DNA from: Gilvimarinus chinensis DSM 19667 | Lineage (GTDB): Bacteria; Pseudomonadota; Gammaproteobacteria; Pseudomonadales; Cellvibrionaceae | Direction of reading: 5' to 3' | DNA: 64,000 bases | Assembly: GCF_000377745.1 (NCBI RefSeq) | Contig: NZ_KB898711.1 | Span: 186,001-250,000, forward strand | Part shown: positions 8,734 through 17,835 of the stretch, piece after piece | Layout: every line of letters begins with the position of its first letter | How positions within the stretch are numbered: position 1 is the first letter of the stretch | The notes under the pieces: generated by a model | Database searches by the model: none | Seen by the model: the letters and a program-made list of their open reading frames with translations, nothing else | Told to the model about the DNA's origin: nothing | Position numbers and translations under genes: made by a program

Positions 8734-9142
8734 GTCTTAATCTCCTAAGTTAACGGACTGAGAATTTGACTCCATGCAAAGGTGGGGCTGGTTTGTGTAA
8801 AAACAACCCTGATGCGCAAAGAGTATGTAAAACTTGTGTGACAATGTTGCGGGCACTCCCTAAGCGGTAACGCTTTGACAATAAACCACCCATTGCCCGA
8901 TTGCGGGGCACTATATTACACCCTCTTTTTGGGGTCATATTGATTTTCTATATAGGCATCATTGCTAATTTTTGACCTCTGCTCGGCAGAGCACCAATTT
9001 GATCGAGATCTCCTCAAATCGGCTTATAACCACACCGCCAAACCCAAACAACAATTATTCTCACAAATTATTGACATATATTCTCATTAGCAATACCATC
9101 GCGGAAGTTCGATTATGGTCGCTAACAGGTTGCTTCAATCTT
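8734..9142. promoter_or_regulatory. Divergent regulatory region between the peroxiredoxin gene and bfd
   Basis: This 409-base gap has no convincing gene. Its right part (9049-9099) holds a sigma-70-like promoter and two Fur-like boxes for bfd. The left part should contain the promoter of the peroxiredoxin gene, but I cannot assign clear elements or an OxyR site. An in-frame extension of bfd back to 8972 exists, but it lacks family similarity and is not taken as coding. Confidence 0.6.
9049..9099 (+). promoter_or_regulatory. bfd promoter with two Fur-like boxes
   Basis: TTGACA at 9071-9076 and TACCAT at 9094-9099 are separated by 17 bases, a good sigma-70 promoter. On the opposite strand TGAGAATAATTGTTG (9049-9063) and TGAGAATATATGTCA (9072-9086) both resemble the 7-1-7 Fur consensus TGATAATNATTATCA; the second covers the -35 region and spacer. 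Repression by iron-loaded Fur is inferred, and it fits the known iron-starvation control of bfd in Pseudomonas and E. coli. Confidence 0.6.
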
Positions 9143-9352
9143 ATGTACGTTTGCCTTTGCCAAGGAATTACTGATCGCCAAATTCAAGCCGCCGTGCACG
9201 ATGGTGCCCACAGCCTGGGTAAGCTGCGCAAAAGTCTGGGTGTAGCAAGCCAGTGTGGAAAGTGTGCCTCGCTGACTCGTGAAATTCTCGATGAAACTCT
9301 GCAAGAGATTCCGGAAATTGGAGGTTTACCGCAATTTTTCGCGGTTGCCTGA
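9143..9352 (+). CDS. bfd: Bacterioferritin-associated ferredoxin
   Basis: This 69-residue [2Fe-2S] protein carries electrons to bacterioferritin to release stored iron. The four cluster cysteines C4, C6, C38 and C41 (MYVCLCQGIT... SQCGKC) have exactly the spacing of E. coli Bfd. I choose the ATG at 9143 because the family begins MYVCLC. The frame stays open further upstream, but that part overlaps the promoter. bfr follows 149 bases later with its own likely promoter. The pair together controls iron storage and mobilisation. Confidence 0.95.
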   Translation: MYVCLCQGITDRQIQAAVHDGAHSLGKLRKSLGVASQCGKCASLTREILDETLQEIPEIGGLPQFFAVA

Positions 9353-9432
9353 TGCTGTTTATCAGGTGTAAACGAGAATAAGAACACCTCTCCCAATCAT
9401 TCAAAAACCCCTTTCATATCAATGAGTTACGC

Positions 9433-9461
9433 TTGACAAGGGCGCAATTCAGGCCCACACT
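9433..9461 (+). promoter_or_regulatory. Possible bfr promoter
   Basis: TTGACA at 9433-9438 is followed after 17 bases by CACACT at 9456-9461, a weak -10 element. It lies about 40 bases ahead of the bfr ATG. Confidence 0.4.
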
Positions 9462-9501
9462 TATTGTCTGTTTTCCACCGCGTAAGGGTAAGGAGTCGAT
9501 C

Positions 9502-9978
9502 ATGAAAGGCGATCCGAAAGTAATTGCACATTTAAATAAAGCACTGGGTAACGAGCTGGTTGCCATTAATCAATACTTCTTGCACGCCCGCATGTACAAG
9601 GACTGGGGCTTGAAAGAGCTGGCAGACCACGAATATCACGAATCTATTGATGAAATGAAACATGCGGATATGCTGGTTGAGCGCATTTTGTTTTTAGAAG
9701 GTATTCCCAACTTGCAAGACCTGGGCAAGCTCTTGATTGGTGAAAACACGCAAGAAATGCTGGAATCTGACCTGAAGCTGGAGCTAAAAGCGATTCCCGA
9801 TTTGCGTGAGGGCATGGCGTATTGCGAAGAGGTACAGGACTATGTCAGCCGAGACCTGCTTAAAAACATTCTGGAATCAGAGGAAGAGCATGTAGACTGG
9901 CTGGAAACGCAGCTGTCTTTAATTGAGAAAGTGGGCATCCAAAACTACTTGCAATCCAAAATGGCTGGCGACGAATAA
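9502..9978 (+). CDS. bfr: Bacterioferritin
   Basis: This 158-residue haem-containing ferritin forms a 24-subunit shell that oxidises and stores iron. The ferroxidase ligands E18, Y25, E51, H54, E94, E127 and H130 and the haem ligand M52 are all at the E. coli positions. The ATG at 9502 is chosen because it follows AAGGAG at 9489-9494 and matches the family start ([12 protein letters not shown]). The frame is open upstream, but that extension overlaps the promoter. A terminator follows 21 bases after the stop. Confidence 0.96.
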   Translation: MKGDPKVIAHLNKALGNELVAINQYFLHARMYKDWGLKELADHEYHESIDEMKHADMLVERILFLEGIPNLQDLGKLLIGENTQEMLESDLKLELKAIPDLREGMAYCEEVQDYVSRDLLKNILESEEEHVDWLETQLSLIEKVGIQNYLQSKMAGDE

Positions 9979-9998
9979 GCATAACTCGCTAAACCAGT

Positions 9999-10032
9999 AA
10001 CGGGCTGAATGGCAAAAATCAGCCCGTTTTCA
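9999..10032 (+). terminator. Intrinsic terminator after bfr
   Basis: AACGGGCTGA (9999-10008) pairs perfectly with TCAGCCCGTT (10019-10028), followed by TTCATTT. It closes the bfd-bfr unit ahead of the convergent lipoprotein gene. Confidence 0.85.
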
Positions 10033-10057
10033 TTTCCCGCTTTTTCATACCGCTGAT

Positions 10058-10825
10058 TCAGTTCAACAGCCCGTACACCCCTACTGAATAGGCCCGTTTT
10101 TCGCTGCTGCCTTCGAGCGAGCGAACTTTTATAGATTGCCCCAGTTTAGGAACGTCGCTGATGTAGCGAGTATTACCTGTTCCTTCATCAAAACTCACCA
10201 CACCCGGCTGGTGAAACACATAACCAATCACATCTCCCTTTTCAACACCGACGCTGATCGGAAAGTTAACCTGGGAAACTCCTGAATTAGTCGCGGTTAG
10301 CGTTGAACTTGTCCAAATAACCAGCAGGTGCTCTTGTACCGGGCGCAGTACCTGTACGGTAAAAGTTCCAGGCTTAATAAAATGTGCCCCCACACCGGTT
10401 AAGGTTCCAGAGGCAGGCATCGGATTTGCCAAATCCACCAACAGCATCGACTGATGATCAATACTATTGCGTTGCACCAGCTCTCCGCCCACAAAATCCA
10501 GTAAGTCGCTTTGCACCATAAACGCCTTTAGCTCGTCGATTTCCTTTTGCACATAACGCCGCACTTGGCTTCGTAATTCGGAGGACTCCTGAACCCGGAC
10601 GGTTTTTTCTGTATCCAACACCGCCATGACCCGGTTAAGTTCATTGATGTGACTTTGCAGTTGCCGCTCCTGCTGTTGCAAAGCCACAACTTTAGCTTTG
10701 GATTGAGTAAGCTCAGCCTTGAGCTGGGCGTTTTCATCCTGCATTTGTTTGATGTTTGGCGGGGTTTGGCATCCGGCTAAGGTGCCGGTGACGAATAAAA
10801 ATACCGCTAAGGAGTAAATCTTCAT
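10058..10825 (-). CDS. Coiled-coil lipoprotein of unknown function
   Basis: This 255-residue product has a lipoprotein signal peptide ending in TLAGC (lipid on C19), a long heptad-like Gln/Leu/Glu-rich region at about residues 25-105 that should form a coiled coil, and a beta-rich C-terminal domain (about 120-255). I do not recognise the C-terminal domain. No Asp follows the cysteine (CQT), so outer-membrane sorting is expected. It lies 35 bases downstream of the Ser/Thr kinase gene on the same strand, and the two are probably one operon. The lipoprotein could be a partner or target of the kinase's periplasmic part; that is inference. Confidence 0.8.
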   Translation of the reverse strand: MKIYSLAVFLFVTGTLAGCQTPPNIKQMQDENAQLKAELTQSKAKVVALQQQERQLQSHINELNRVMAVLDTEKTVRVQESSELRSQVRRYVQKEIDELKAFMVQSDLLDFVGGELVQRNSIDHQSMLLVDLANPMPASGTLTGVGAHFIKPGTFTVQVLRPVQEHLLVIWTSSTLTATNSGVSQVNFPISVGVEKGDVIGYVFHQPGVVSFDEGTGNTRYISDVPKLGQSIKVRSLEGSSEKRAYSVGVYGLLN

Positions 10826-10860
10826 GGGTCGCCTCTTACTGAATCCGGCTCAGTATACCT

Positions 10861-13134
10861 TTATTGCCCAACCTTAAAAGCCACACTGTGTAGGCGAACC
10901 CCATCCAATAGTAAATCGACGTGATAACTCCCTTCGCTAAAACCTGATACCGGTCGCTCGATGCGAAAGAACGTTGTACCGCTGCTTCCACTGACAATTA
11001 CCGGCACTTGAGCAATTTGCACACTTCGCGCCCCATCCATCAATACCGCTTGAATGACGCTGGCATCCTTCCCGTTAAAGTTGGCGTAACTAAAGCCAAG
11101 GTAAATTACCCGATCTGGCGTTACGACTTCGGGCTGTGCCTGGTCTAGCGTATTAAACGCTACCGCCGAGACCTTTAAATTTGACACTTTTGGCTGCTGC
11201 GATTCGACCAGCTGGTCCAACTCCAAACGACGAGCCAAAAGCGCCTGACTTTGCGGGTAGTGATCGCGGGCTGAGGCCAATTGCAAAGAGGCCTCTTCCA
11301 GTGCCCCACCACGAATCATACTGTCGATACGCCCCAACAACCCCTGCTCCACATTCACCAGCCCTTCAATGGCTTCAGTACTAGTCGGGTATTGCGCAAG
11401 TATTTCCTGGTAGGTATCAAATGCATTGTCACCCGCCGGGGCTATCAGTTTATCGGCGGCCAGCTGTCGAGTGGCACGCGTCAATGTAAGCTGCAATTGT
11501 CGCGCTCTGCTTTTCTGAGCAGACTCCAGCTGTGCCACCAGTGCTTGGGTATCCGGGCTGTCAGGGCTAATTTCCTGTGCCCGCTCAAGCGCTTTTGTCG
11601 CCAGCGCCAAATCGTCTGACTCCAGCGCCGCCCGGGCGCGACGCTGGTAGCGAGCAGAAATGCGTTCAATACCTTCAGCGGCAATTCTGTTGTCTGGCCA
11701 GCGTTGCAAAATACGTTGATACATTTCTAAAGCATTAGCGCCAACCGGCTCATCCACAGCGCCTTGATCCAAATACAACTGTGCTTGCAGCAAGCGAGTA
11801 TCAAGCTCGGGATCAAAATTAGGCGGTGACTTCTCGGTGTCGGCAACACCATCAAGTGCGGGCACCACGGGTTGTGCCTGGCTTACAGAGTCAAGTGATG
11901 AGCTAGCGGAGGCGACAGCGGTGGACTGGAGGGACGAGACACTAACCGCTGATTGGCTTTCTGAACTTACAGAGCTGTCACTGCTTACCGTAATGGCAGG
12001 GGGCTCGGGCGCAATAACCGCTGTGGTCGTCGGGCGTATCTGTTGCCAATAAAAGCCAGCCACCACACTCAACAGGATCAGTGCTATTATCACCATCTGC
12101 CCTCCCCGGCTTTTGTTACCGGATGTACCGATGGTCGTATCGGCTCGGCCAATGCTATCGGCGTGGCTGACACTAAAGCTACTGCCACTCGCTATACCCT
12201 CTTCATTGTCACCTGTGGCCTGGGCTACGGCCTTAGTGTCAAGCTGAGCGGCCTGAAACTTCGCTGATCCCACCGTGGTAGCCGTTACATCTACCTCTTC
12301 TGGTAGGGGCTGAGTCACCATTTGAGCAGCTATCTGTTCAACCTCTTTCGCATCAATCGCATCCAAATCAACGATCAGTTCACTGCCGTTCTGGTAACGC
12401 TGAACCGGTTTTTTCGCCAGTACCTTATCGATAATCGGCTGAAAGGCGGCCAGATGTTCTGGCAGGCGCGGAACGGGCTCAGAAACGTGCATAATGCCCA
12501 CCGCCACCGGTGAATCGGCATCAAAAGGCACATGACCGCAAAGCAGCTGAAACAAGACCACACCCAGGCTGTAAATGTCACTGCAGGGGGACAGTTGCGC
12601 ACCTTTAGCCTGCTCTGGACTCATGTAATGCGGGGTGCCCATGGTGGTGCCGGTTTGAGTCATGCCCGAGGCCACATCCGTTGCGCGAGCAATGCCAAAG
12701 TCCATCAGTACCGCACGGCCGTCATCCGCGTGCAGCATGATGTTTTCAGGTTTCACATCGCGGTGGATATACCCTTTGCGCCCCGCGTAATCCAACGCAC
12801 GGGCAACGTCTTTAATCACCGCCAAGGCATTACCCAGCGGCAAGTCGTAGCGCTGCGCCTTTAAGTCCTCTCCAGGAATGTACTCCATAGAAAGGTAGTG
12901 ATGCCCGTCGTGCACACCGACGTCATACACCGTGACAATATTAGGGTGCATCAAACGTGACACGATTCGGGCCTCGCGAATAAACCGCTCACCAAAGCTC
13001 GGATCTTTACTCAACTGGGGCGACATAACCTTGAGCGCCACCTCGCGCTCAAAGCTCTCCTGGATGGCCAGATAAACCGTTGCCATACCGCCTTCGCCAA
13101 GCGTGTCGATGATTTTGTAGCCAGGTATTTCCAT
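10861..13134 (-). CDS. Transmembrane Ser/Thr protein kinase with periplasmic C-terminal region
   Basis: This 757-residue protein starts with a complete Hanks-type kinase domain (about 5-265): Gly-rich loop LGEGGMATVY, ATP lysine K35, E54, catalytic HRDVKPEN with D126, and DFG D145. A Thr/Ser linker leads to one membrane segment at about 347-363, then a Ser-rich stretch (about 380-430). A helical repeat-like region (about 445-640) follows, possibly TPR-like, and then a beta-rich C-terminal domain. There are no PASTA repeats, so it is not a PknB-type muropeptide sensor. All catalytic residues look intact. It is first in a probable two-gene unit with the lipoprotein. No type VI secretion or FHA gene is near. 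Confidence 0.9.
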   Translation of the reverse strand: MEIPGYKIIDTLGEGGMATVYLAIQESFEREVALKVMSPQLSKDPSFGERFIREARIVSRLMHPNIVTVYDVGVHDGHHYLSMEYIPGEDLKAQRYDLPLGNALAVIKDVARALDYAGRKGYIHRDVKPENIMLHADDGRAVLMDFGIARATDVASGMTQTGTTMGTPHYMSPEQAKGAQLSPCSDIYSLGVVLFQLLCGHVPFDADSPVAVGIMHVSEPVPRLPEHLAAFQPIIDKVLAKKPVQRYQNGSELIVDLDAIDAKEVEQIAAQMVTQPLPEEVDVTATTVGSAKFQAAQLDTKAVAQATGDNEEGIASGSSFSVSHADSIGRADTTIGTSGNKSRGGQMVIIALILLSVVAGFYWQQIRPTTTAVIAPEPPAITVSSDSSVSSESQSAVSVSSLQSTAVASASSSLDSVSQAQPVVPALDGVADTEKSPPNFDPELDTRLLQAQLYLDQGAVDEPVGANALEMYQRILQRWPDNRIAAEGIERISARYQRRARAALESDDLALATKALERAQEISPDSPDTQALVAQLESAQKSRARQLQLTLTRATRQLAADKLIAPAGDNAFDTYQEILAQYPTSTEAIEGLVNVEQGLLGRIDSMIRGGALEEASLQLASARDHYPQSQALLARRLELDQLVESQQPKVSNLKVSAVAFNTLDQAQPEVVTPDRVIYLGFSYANFNGKDASVIQAVLMDGARSVQIAQVPVIVSGSSGTTFFRIERPVSGFSEGSYHVDLLLDGVRLHSVAFKVGQ

Positions 13135-13419
13135 TTACATGCTCAAAGGTGAGAGTTGTTGCGGCTTGCAGCCGATACACTTGAGTTCGGCGCGGCATTA
13201 TACGCTCAACGCCTGCCATTTATTATCCTTCCTCAGCACAATATAGGCCAATCCCAATGTTGGCAACATACGGCTGAAAGCGGCATTCTCAATTGCTCAA
13301 AAGGCCACCAATTGCTACCATTGCGCCCTTTTGCAGGGCCTGGTTTTTACGCCCGCTGCGATTATCAACTCCAGATACACTAATCCAGACACACTGAATC
13401 CCAACACAAGAGACTTTCT

Positions 13420-16323
13420 ATGACCCAGGACTTTCGTCGTGCCCCCCTGGCAGAACTTGCTTATCACGATGCCTTTATCGGCCGTCATGTCGGACCGGAT
13501 GCGTCCCAGGCCGAGGCCATGCTCAAGACACTGGGACTTGAGTCTATGGAAAGCCTGATTGAGAAAACCGTACCAGCGAAAATTCGCCTAAATGAAGCAC
13601 TGGAGCTGGAAGCGGCAAAGTCAGAAATCGAAGCTTTGGCAGAATTAAAAACCATTGCCGGCAAAAACAAAGTGTTCAAAAACTTTATCGGCATGGGGTA
13701 CTACGACACCCACGTACCTAACGTTATTTTGCGCAACGTACTTGAAAACCCCGGGTGGTACACCGCCTACACCCCCTACCAGCCCGAAATTGCCCAAGGT
13801 CGCCTGGAAGGTTTGCTGAACTTTCAGCAAATGATCATCGACCTGACCGGCATGGACTTAGCCAACGCCTCCATGCTGGATGAAGGCACCGCCGCCGCCG
13901 AAGCCATGGCCATGTGCAAGCGACAAAACAAAAAGAATCGCTCTGATGCATTCTTTGTTGCCGCCGACACTCACCCCCAAACCATCGCCGTGGTAAAAAC
14001 CCGCGCCGAGCATTTCGGCTTTGAGGTGATTGTCGATAAAGCCGAAAAACTGGCTGATACCGACTGCTTTGGCGCCCTGCTGCAATACCCGGGCACCACC
14101 GGTCAGGTGCGTGATTTAACGGACATCATCGGCGCAGCACACGAGCAAAACACGCTGGTGACCGTGGCCTCCGATTTACTGGCGCTGATGCTACTAAAAT
14201 CGCCGGGCGAGATGGGCGCCGATGTCGTGATCGGCACCAATCAGCGTTTTGGCGTACCTATGGGGTTTGGCGGCCCGCACGCCGCGTTTTTTGCCTTCCG
14301 CGATGCCTATAAGCGCAGCGCGCCTGGCCGTATTATCGGTGTGTCGGTAGACAGCCGCGGCAAAACCGCGCTGCGTATGGCCATGCAAACCCGCGAGCAA
14401 CACATCCGCCGCGAAAAAGCCAACTCCAACATTTGCACCTCGCAAGTACTGCTTGCGGTAATGAGCGTGTTCTACGCGATTTATCACGGCCCCGAAGGTT
14501 TGACCCGCATCGCCGAGCGTGTGGCGCGCCTCAGCAACCTGCTGGCATTGGGCTTGAACAAGCACGGCTTTAACCTGCTGCACGATGCTTTTTTTGACAC
14601 CTTGTGCATTAAGGTTGGCGACGCTCAGCGCGCCATTTACCAAACCGCACTGGCCAATCAGATCAACCTGCGCTTAGTGGGCGATGACTGCATTGGCATC
14701 AGCCTGGATGAAACCACCACACTCAACGATGTAAGCCAGCTACTCAATGTATTTTGTGCCGGTGACCATGGTCTCAATCTGCAAACGCTGGAAGACGAGC
14801 TGGCAGAAGTCGATGCGACCGGATTACCGCACACCCAGCGCCGAGCCGATGCCGTCTTAACACACCCGGTGTTCAACACCCATCAGTCCGAAACCGAAAT
14901 GTTGCGCTACTTAAAACAACTGGAAAGCCGCGACATCGCCCTTAACCACTCGATGATTCCGCTGGGCTCTTGCACCATGAAGCTCAACGCCACCGCCGAG
15001 ATGATTCCCGTTACCTGGCCCGAGTTTGGCAAATTGCACCCCTTTGCCCCTATTGATCAGGCCCAGGGCTATGCGCTTATGTTCCAACAACTGCAGCAAA
15101 TGCTAGAGGCGTGCACCGGCTACGACGCCGTTAGCTTACAGCCCAACGCGGGCAGCCAAGGTGAGTACGCGGGGTTGGTGGCCATCAAGAAATACTTTGA
15201 AAGTAAAGGTGAATTTGAGCGCGATATTTGCCTTATTCCTGCGTCGGCCCACGGTACCAACCCCGCATCAGCACAAATGGTGGGAATGAAAGTGGTAGTG
15301 GTCAATTGCGACAGCAAAGGCAATGTAGACCTTGAAGACCTGAACGCGAAAATTAGTGAATACACCAGCCGCATTGCTTGCATTATGGTGACCTACCCCT
15401 CCACCCACGGGGTGTTTGAAGAGGGTATTACCGAGTTGTGCGCCGCAGTACACAATGTCGGTGGCCAGGTTTACATCGACGGCGCCAACATGAACGCCCT
15501 GGTAGGCGTCGCGGCACCGGGTAAATTCGGGGGCGATGTCTCTCACTTAAACCTGCATAAAACCTTTTGTATTCCGCACGGTGGCGGCGGCCCCGGTATG
15601 GGCCCCATCGGTGTGGCAGAACACCTAAAACCCTTTTTACCCGCGCACCCGGTTCAGCCCGTGCCCGATACCGACGTCGCCAACGGCACCATTTCAGCGG
15701 CGCCTTGGGGCTCAGCGAGCATTTTGCCCATCAGCTGGATGTACATAAAAATGATGGGGCGTGAGGGCATGGTGCAAGCCACGAAAATGGCCATTCTTAA
15801 CGCCAATTATGTAGCGAAAAAATTAGGCGATCACTTCCCTATTTTGTACAAAGGCTCAGAGGGTTTCGTCGCGCACGAATGCCTGCTGGACTTGCGTCCA
15901 TTAAAAGAGGCGAGCGGCGTCACCGAAGAAGACATCGCCAAACGCTTAATGGATTTTGGTTTTCACGCGCCGACTATGTCCTTCCCGGTAGCCGGTACCT
16001 TGATGATTGAACCCACCGAATCGGAAAGTCAGGAAGAGCTGGACCGTTTTATTGAAGCGATGATCACCATCCGTAAAGAAATCGCACAAATCGAAAACGG
16101 CGAAGCGGACTACAACGCAAGCGCCCTGCACAATGCGCCGCACACGCAAGACGATGTACTCACCGACGACTGGCAGCGCCCCTACACCCGAGAACAAGCC
16201 GGCCGGCCGGCCAGCTGGTTAAAAACTCACAAAGTATGGCCCTCGGTGAACCGTATCGACAATGTGTACGGCGATCGCAACCTCGTTTGCTCTTGCCCTA
16301 CTATCGATGAATACCGTAACTAA
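13420..16323 (+). CDS. gcvP: Glycine dehydrogenase (decarboxylating), P protein
   Basis: This 967-residue fused alpha-beta P protein decarboxylates glycine and passes aminomethyl to the H protein of the glycine cleavage system. PLP binds at K714 in [21 protein letters not shown]. The N-terminal half carries [12 protein letters not shown] and [14 protein letters not shown], and HGTNPASA lies in the second half. Length and organisation match the single-chain gammaproteobacterial enzyme. gcvT and gcvH are not adjacent, so the system is split on this chromosome. I see no glycine riboswitch pattern in the 285 bases upstream. Confidence 0.97.
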   Translation: MTQDFRRAPLAELAYHDAFIGRHVGPDASQAEAMLKTLGLESMESLIEKTVPAKIRLNEALELEAAKSEIEALAELKTIAGKNKVFKNFIGMGYYDTHVPNVILRNVLENPGWYTAYTPYQPEIAQGRLEGLLNFQQMIIDLTGMDLANASMLDEGTAAAEAMAMCKRQNKKNRSDAFFVAADTHPQTIAVVKTRAEHFGFEVIVDKAEKLADTDCFGALLQYPGTTGQVRDLTDIIGAAHEQNTLVTVASDLLALMLLKSPGEMGADVVIGTNQRFGVPMGFGGPHAAFFAFRDAYKRSAPGRIIGVSVDSRGKTALRMAMQTREQHIRREKANSNICTSQVLLAVMSVFYAIYHGPEGLTRIAERVARLSNLLALGLNKHGFNLLHDAFFDTLCIKVGDAQRAIYQTALANQINLRLVGDDCIGISLDETTTLNDVSQLLNVFCAGDHGLNLQTLEDELAEVDATGLPHTQRRADAVLTHPVFNTHQSETEMLRYLKQLESRDIALNHSMIPLGSCTMKLNATAEMIPVTWPEFGKLHPFAPIDQAQGYALMFQQLQQMLEACTGYDAVSLQPNAGSQGEYAGLVAIKKYFESKGEFERDICLIPASAHGTNPASAQMVGMKVVVVNCDSKGNVDLEDLNAKISEYTSRIACIMVTYPSTHGVFEEGITELCAAVHNVGGQVYIDGANMNALVGVAAPGKFGGDVSHLNLHKTFCIPHGGGGPGMGPIGVAEHLKPFLPAHPVQPVPDTDVANGTISAAPWGSASILPISWMYIKMMGREGMVQATKMAILNANYVAKKLGDHFPILYKGSEGFVAHECLLDLRPLKEASGVTEEDIAKRLMDFGFHAPTMSFPVAGTLMIEPTESESQEELDRFIEAMITIRKEIAQIENGEADYNASALHNAPHTQDDVLTDDWQRPYTREQAGRPASWLKTHKVWPSVNRIDNVYGDRNLVCSCPTIDEYRN

Positions 16324-16527
16324 CGTTTTAGATAGGCAGACACACCGACGCAGGCTTAAAAAGCGGCCTGGGTCGGCCCGGTCCAGCTATCATCAGGGCA
16401 TGGAATAAGTGAAAGAGGCAAACCGAAGCCACAGCCTCTCAAACGGCCTCTGAATTCAACCCGAAGGTGGGGTGTGGCGTGCTTTGCGCCTAGCCACGCA
16501 ACCTCCAAAAGCTGTGCTACCACCCCC

Positions 16528-17239
16528 TCACTGGTTCTCCACTTGTCGCTCCAACGCCTTCTTCACCTCCGAAGGTAAACCCAAGGCACCGGCTAATTGA
16601 TCTAACCAGGCCCTTTCCATAGGGTTTTGGTCGTCAACAATTATAGCGCTAACCAAATAAATCTCCCGCGCGGCTTGAGGAGAGTCGGCCGTTTGTGCCA
16701 AAGCCTGAGCATCCAGAGGGGCCTCGAACTGACGTTCAATCCAAGTGTGAAGTTCGTCGTCTGACCCAAGAGCTTCAATTTCCTGGGTAAGCCTAACGCG
16801 TTCTTTAGCGTCGATATGGCCATCGGCTCGTGCAGCCATAATCATGGCTTGTAAAATTTCCTGGCCGCGTCTTTCTTGCGCCTGCCCCTGCAAATCTTCA
16901 ATGGGCAACCCCTGTTGCTCAGTCGGATGAGCTGAGTTGTTGGCACCGCCGGCTTGTGAATTTTGGTAGGCCTTCCAGGCAAGGTAACCCCCCCCCTGCA
17001 ATGGCCCCGTACTTTAGTGCCTTTCCACCCATTTTGCGGCCACGTTTTGAGCCGATCATCAAGCCCAAAGCCCCGCCACCGAGTAGACTTTTTAAGTCGA
17101 CACCGCTTGAACCTTTTCCACCAGTAAGCTGCGACGTTAGCCCGCCCATCATTTTATTCAAATCCATGCCACCGCTTGTGCCTGAAGACTGACCACCGGC
17201 TTGTTGCATTAACTGTTTTAAAATCGATGAAGCATTCAT
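16528..17239 (-). pseudogene. DUF533 (YebE/TerB-like) gene with a frameshift at a G9 tract
   Basis: The frame from the ATG at 17239 (MNASSILKQLMQQAGG, then a Gly-rich region with a hydrophobic GGALGLMIGSKRGRK) runs into nine G on the minus strand (16988-16996 as C9) and then shifts to a short unrelated tail. The frame one step away continues as GGGYLAWKAYQNSQ and ends at 16528 with a TerB-like tellurite-resistance domain (ILQAMIMAARADGHIDAKER). Eight G would restore a 236-residue protein of the YebE/DUF533 family, inner-membrane-associated proteins of unknown role. Either the gene is off by slippage at the tract, or the sequence has a homopolymer error. Both halves are intact otherwise, with no further decay. 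Confidence 0.82.
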
Positions 17240-17835
17240 AGGGTTATTCCATATAAGGGTTAACGCGAAGTCGTGTGTACAAGCCACACCACTATAAAAC
17301 TCACACCGTCATAGTGCAGACAGACAACCATAAATACGGTTCCTGGTAGCGGATAAGGTTACGCCCATACCCAGCAACACATGCTCGTCACGCCTAAACT
17401 CTGCTGGACGCGCTGCAAAACAAACGGCAAAGCCGGTACTTTACGTCTTACCCCAGCAATACCTATCAATTAGCGATACTAGTTGGTGTGTTTATGCGCC
17501 ACTCGACTTCTAAAGCCGATAAACCTGCGATTGGTCACAATATTGGAAGTAAAATAGGTTTACAAATTGGAAGCAAATGAAATATCGTTACTCACCGGTT
17601 GACGCCAGCCTGTTTGCGCGGACAACCAAAGTCATGCACTGCAAATACAACTGCCAGCCTGGGTGTATGACAACGCTGATGTGAAGTAAACCAATAAATC
17701 AAACTCACGCAGTCATTAAAGGTTCTGGTTTAGTCGTTTCGATTTCCTTCAGCAGCTCTGGCTTTGGCCGTGGCAGACACGTTTTTACGTGGCCGTGCCC
17801 AAAGCGATACCTATAAAAATTAGGAGACTTAACCC
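17240..17835. other. Gene-poor gap between the DUF533 gene and the alginate lyase
   Basis: This 596-base stretch has no convincing gene. It holds a near-perfect direct repeat, ATTGGAAGTAAA at 17542-17553 and ATTGGAAGCAAA at 17566-17577, spaced by 24 bases centre to centre, which could be a tandem operator. A small stem CACGT-TTTT-ACGTG lies near 17780. TATAAA and AGGAG just precede the alginate lyase start. An antisense 46-codon frame (17705-17845) is described among the findings. Confidence 0.5.

Noticed and set aside
8972-9142. In-frame N-terminal extension of bfd
   Set aside because: The family starts at MYVCLC, and the extension overlaps the promoter and Fur-like boxes.
13156-13383. 75-codon plus-strand frame upstream of gcvP
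   Set aside because: It has no ribosome site, no family likeness and an unusual composition, and it lies in a promoter region.
13135-13419. Possible glycine riboswitch before gcvP
   Set aside because: I could not find the conserved paired elements by eye; a covariance-model search would be decisive.
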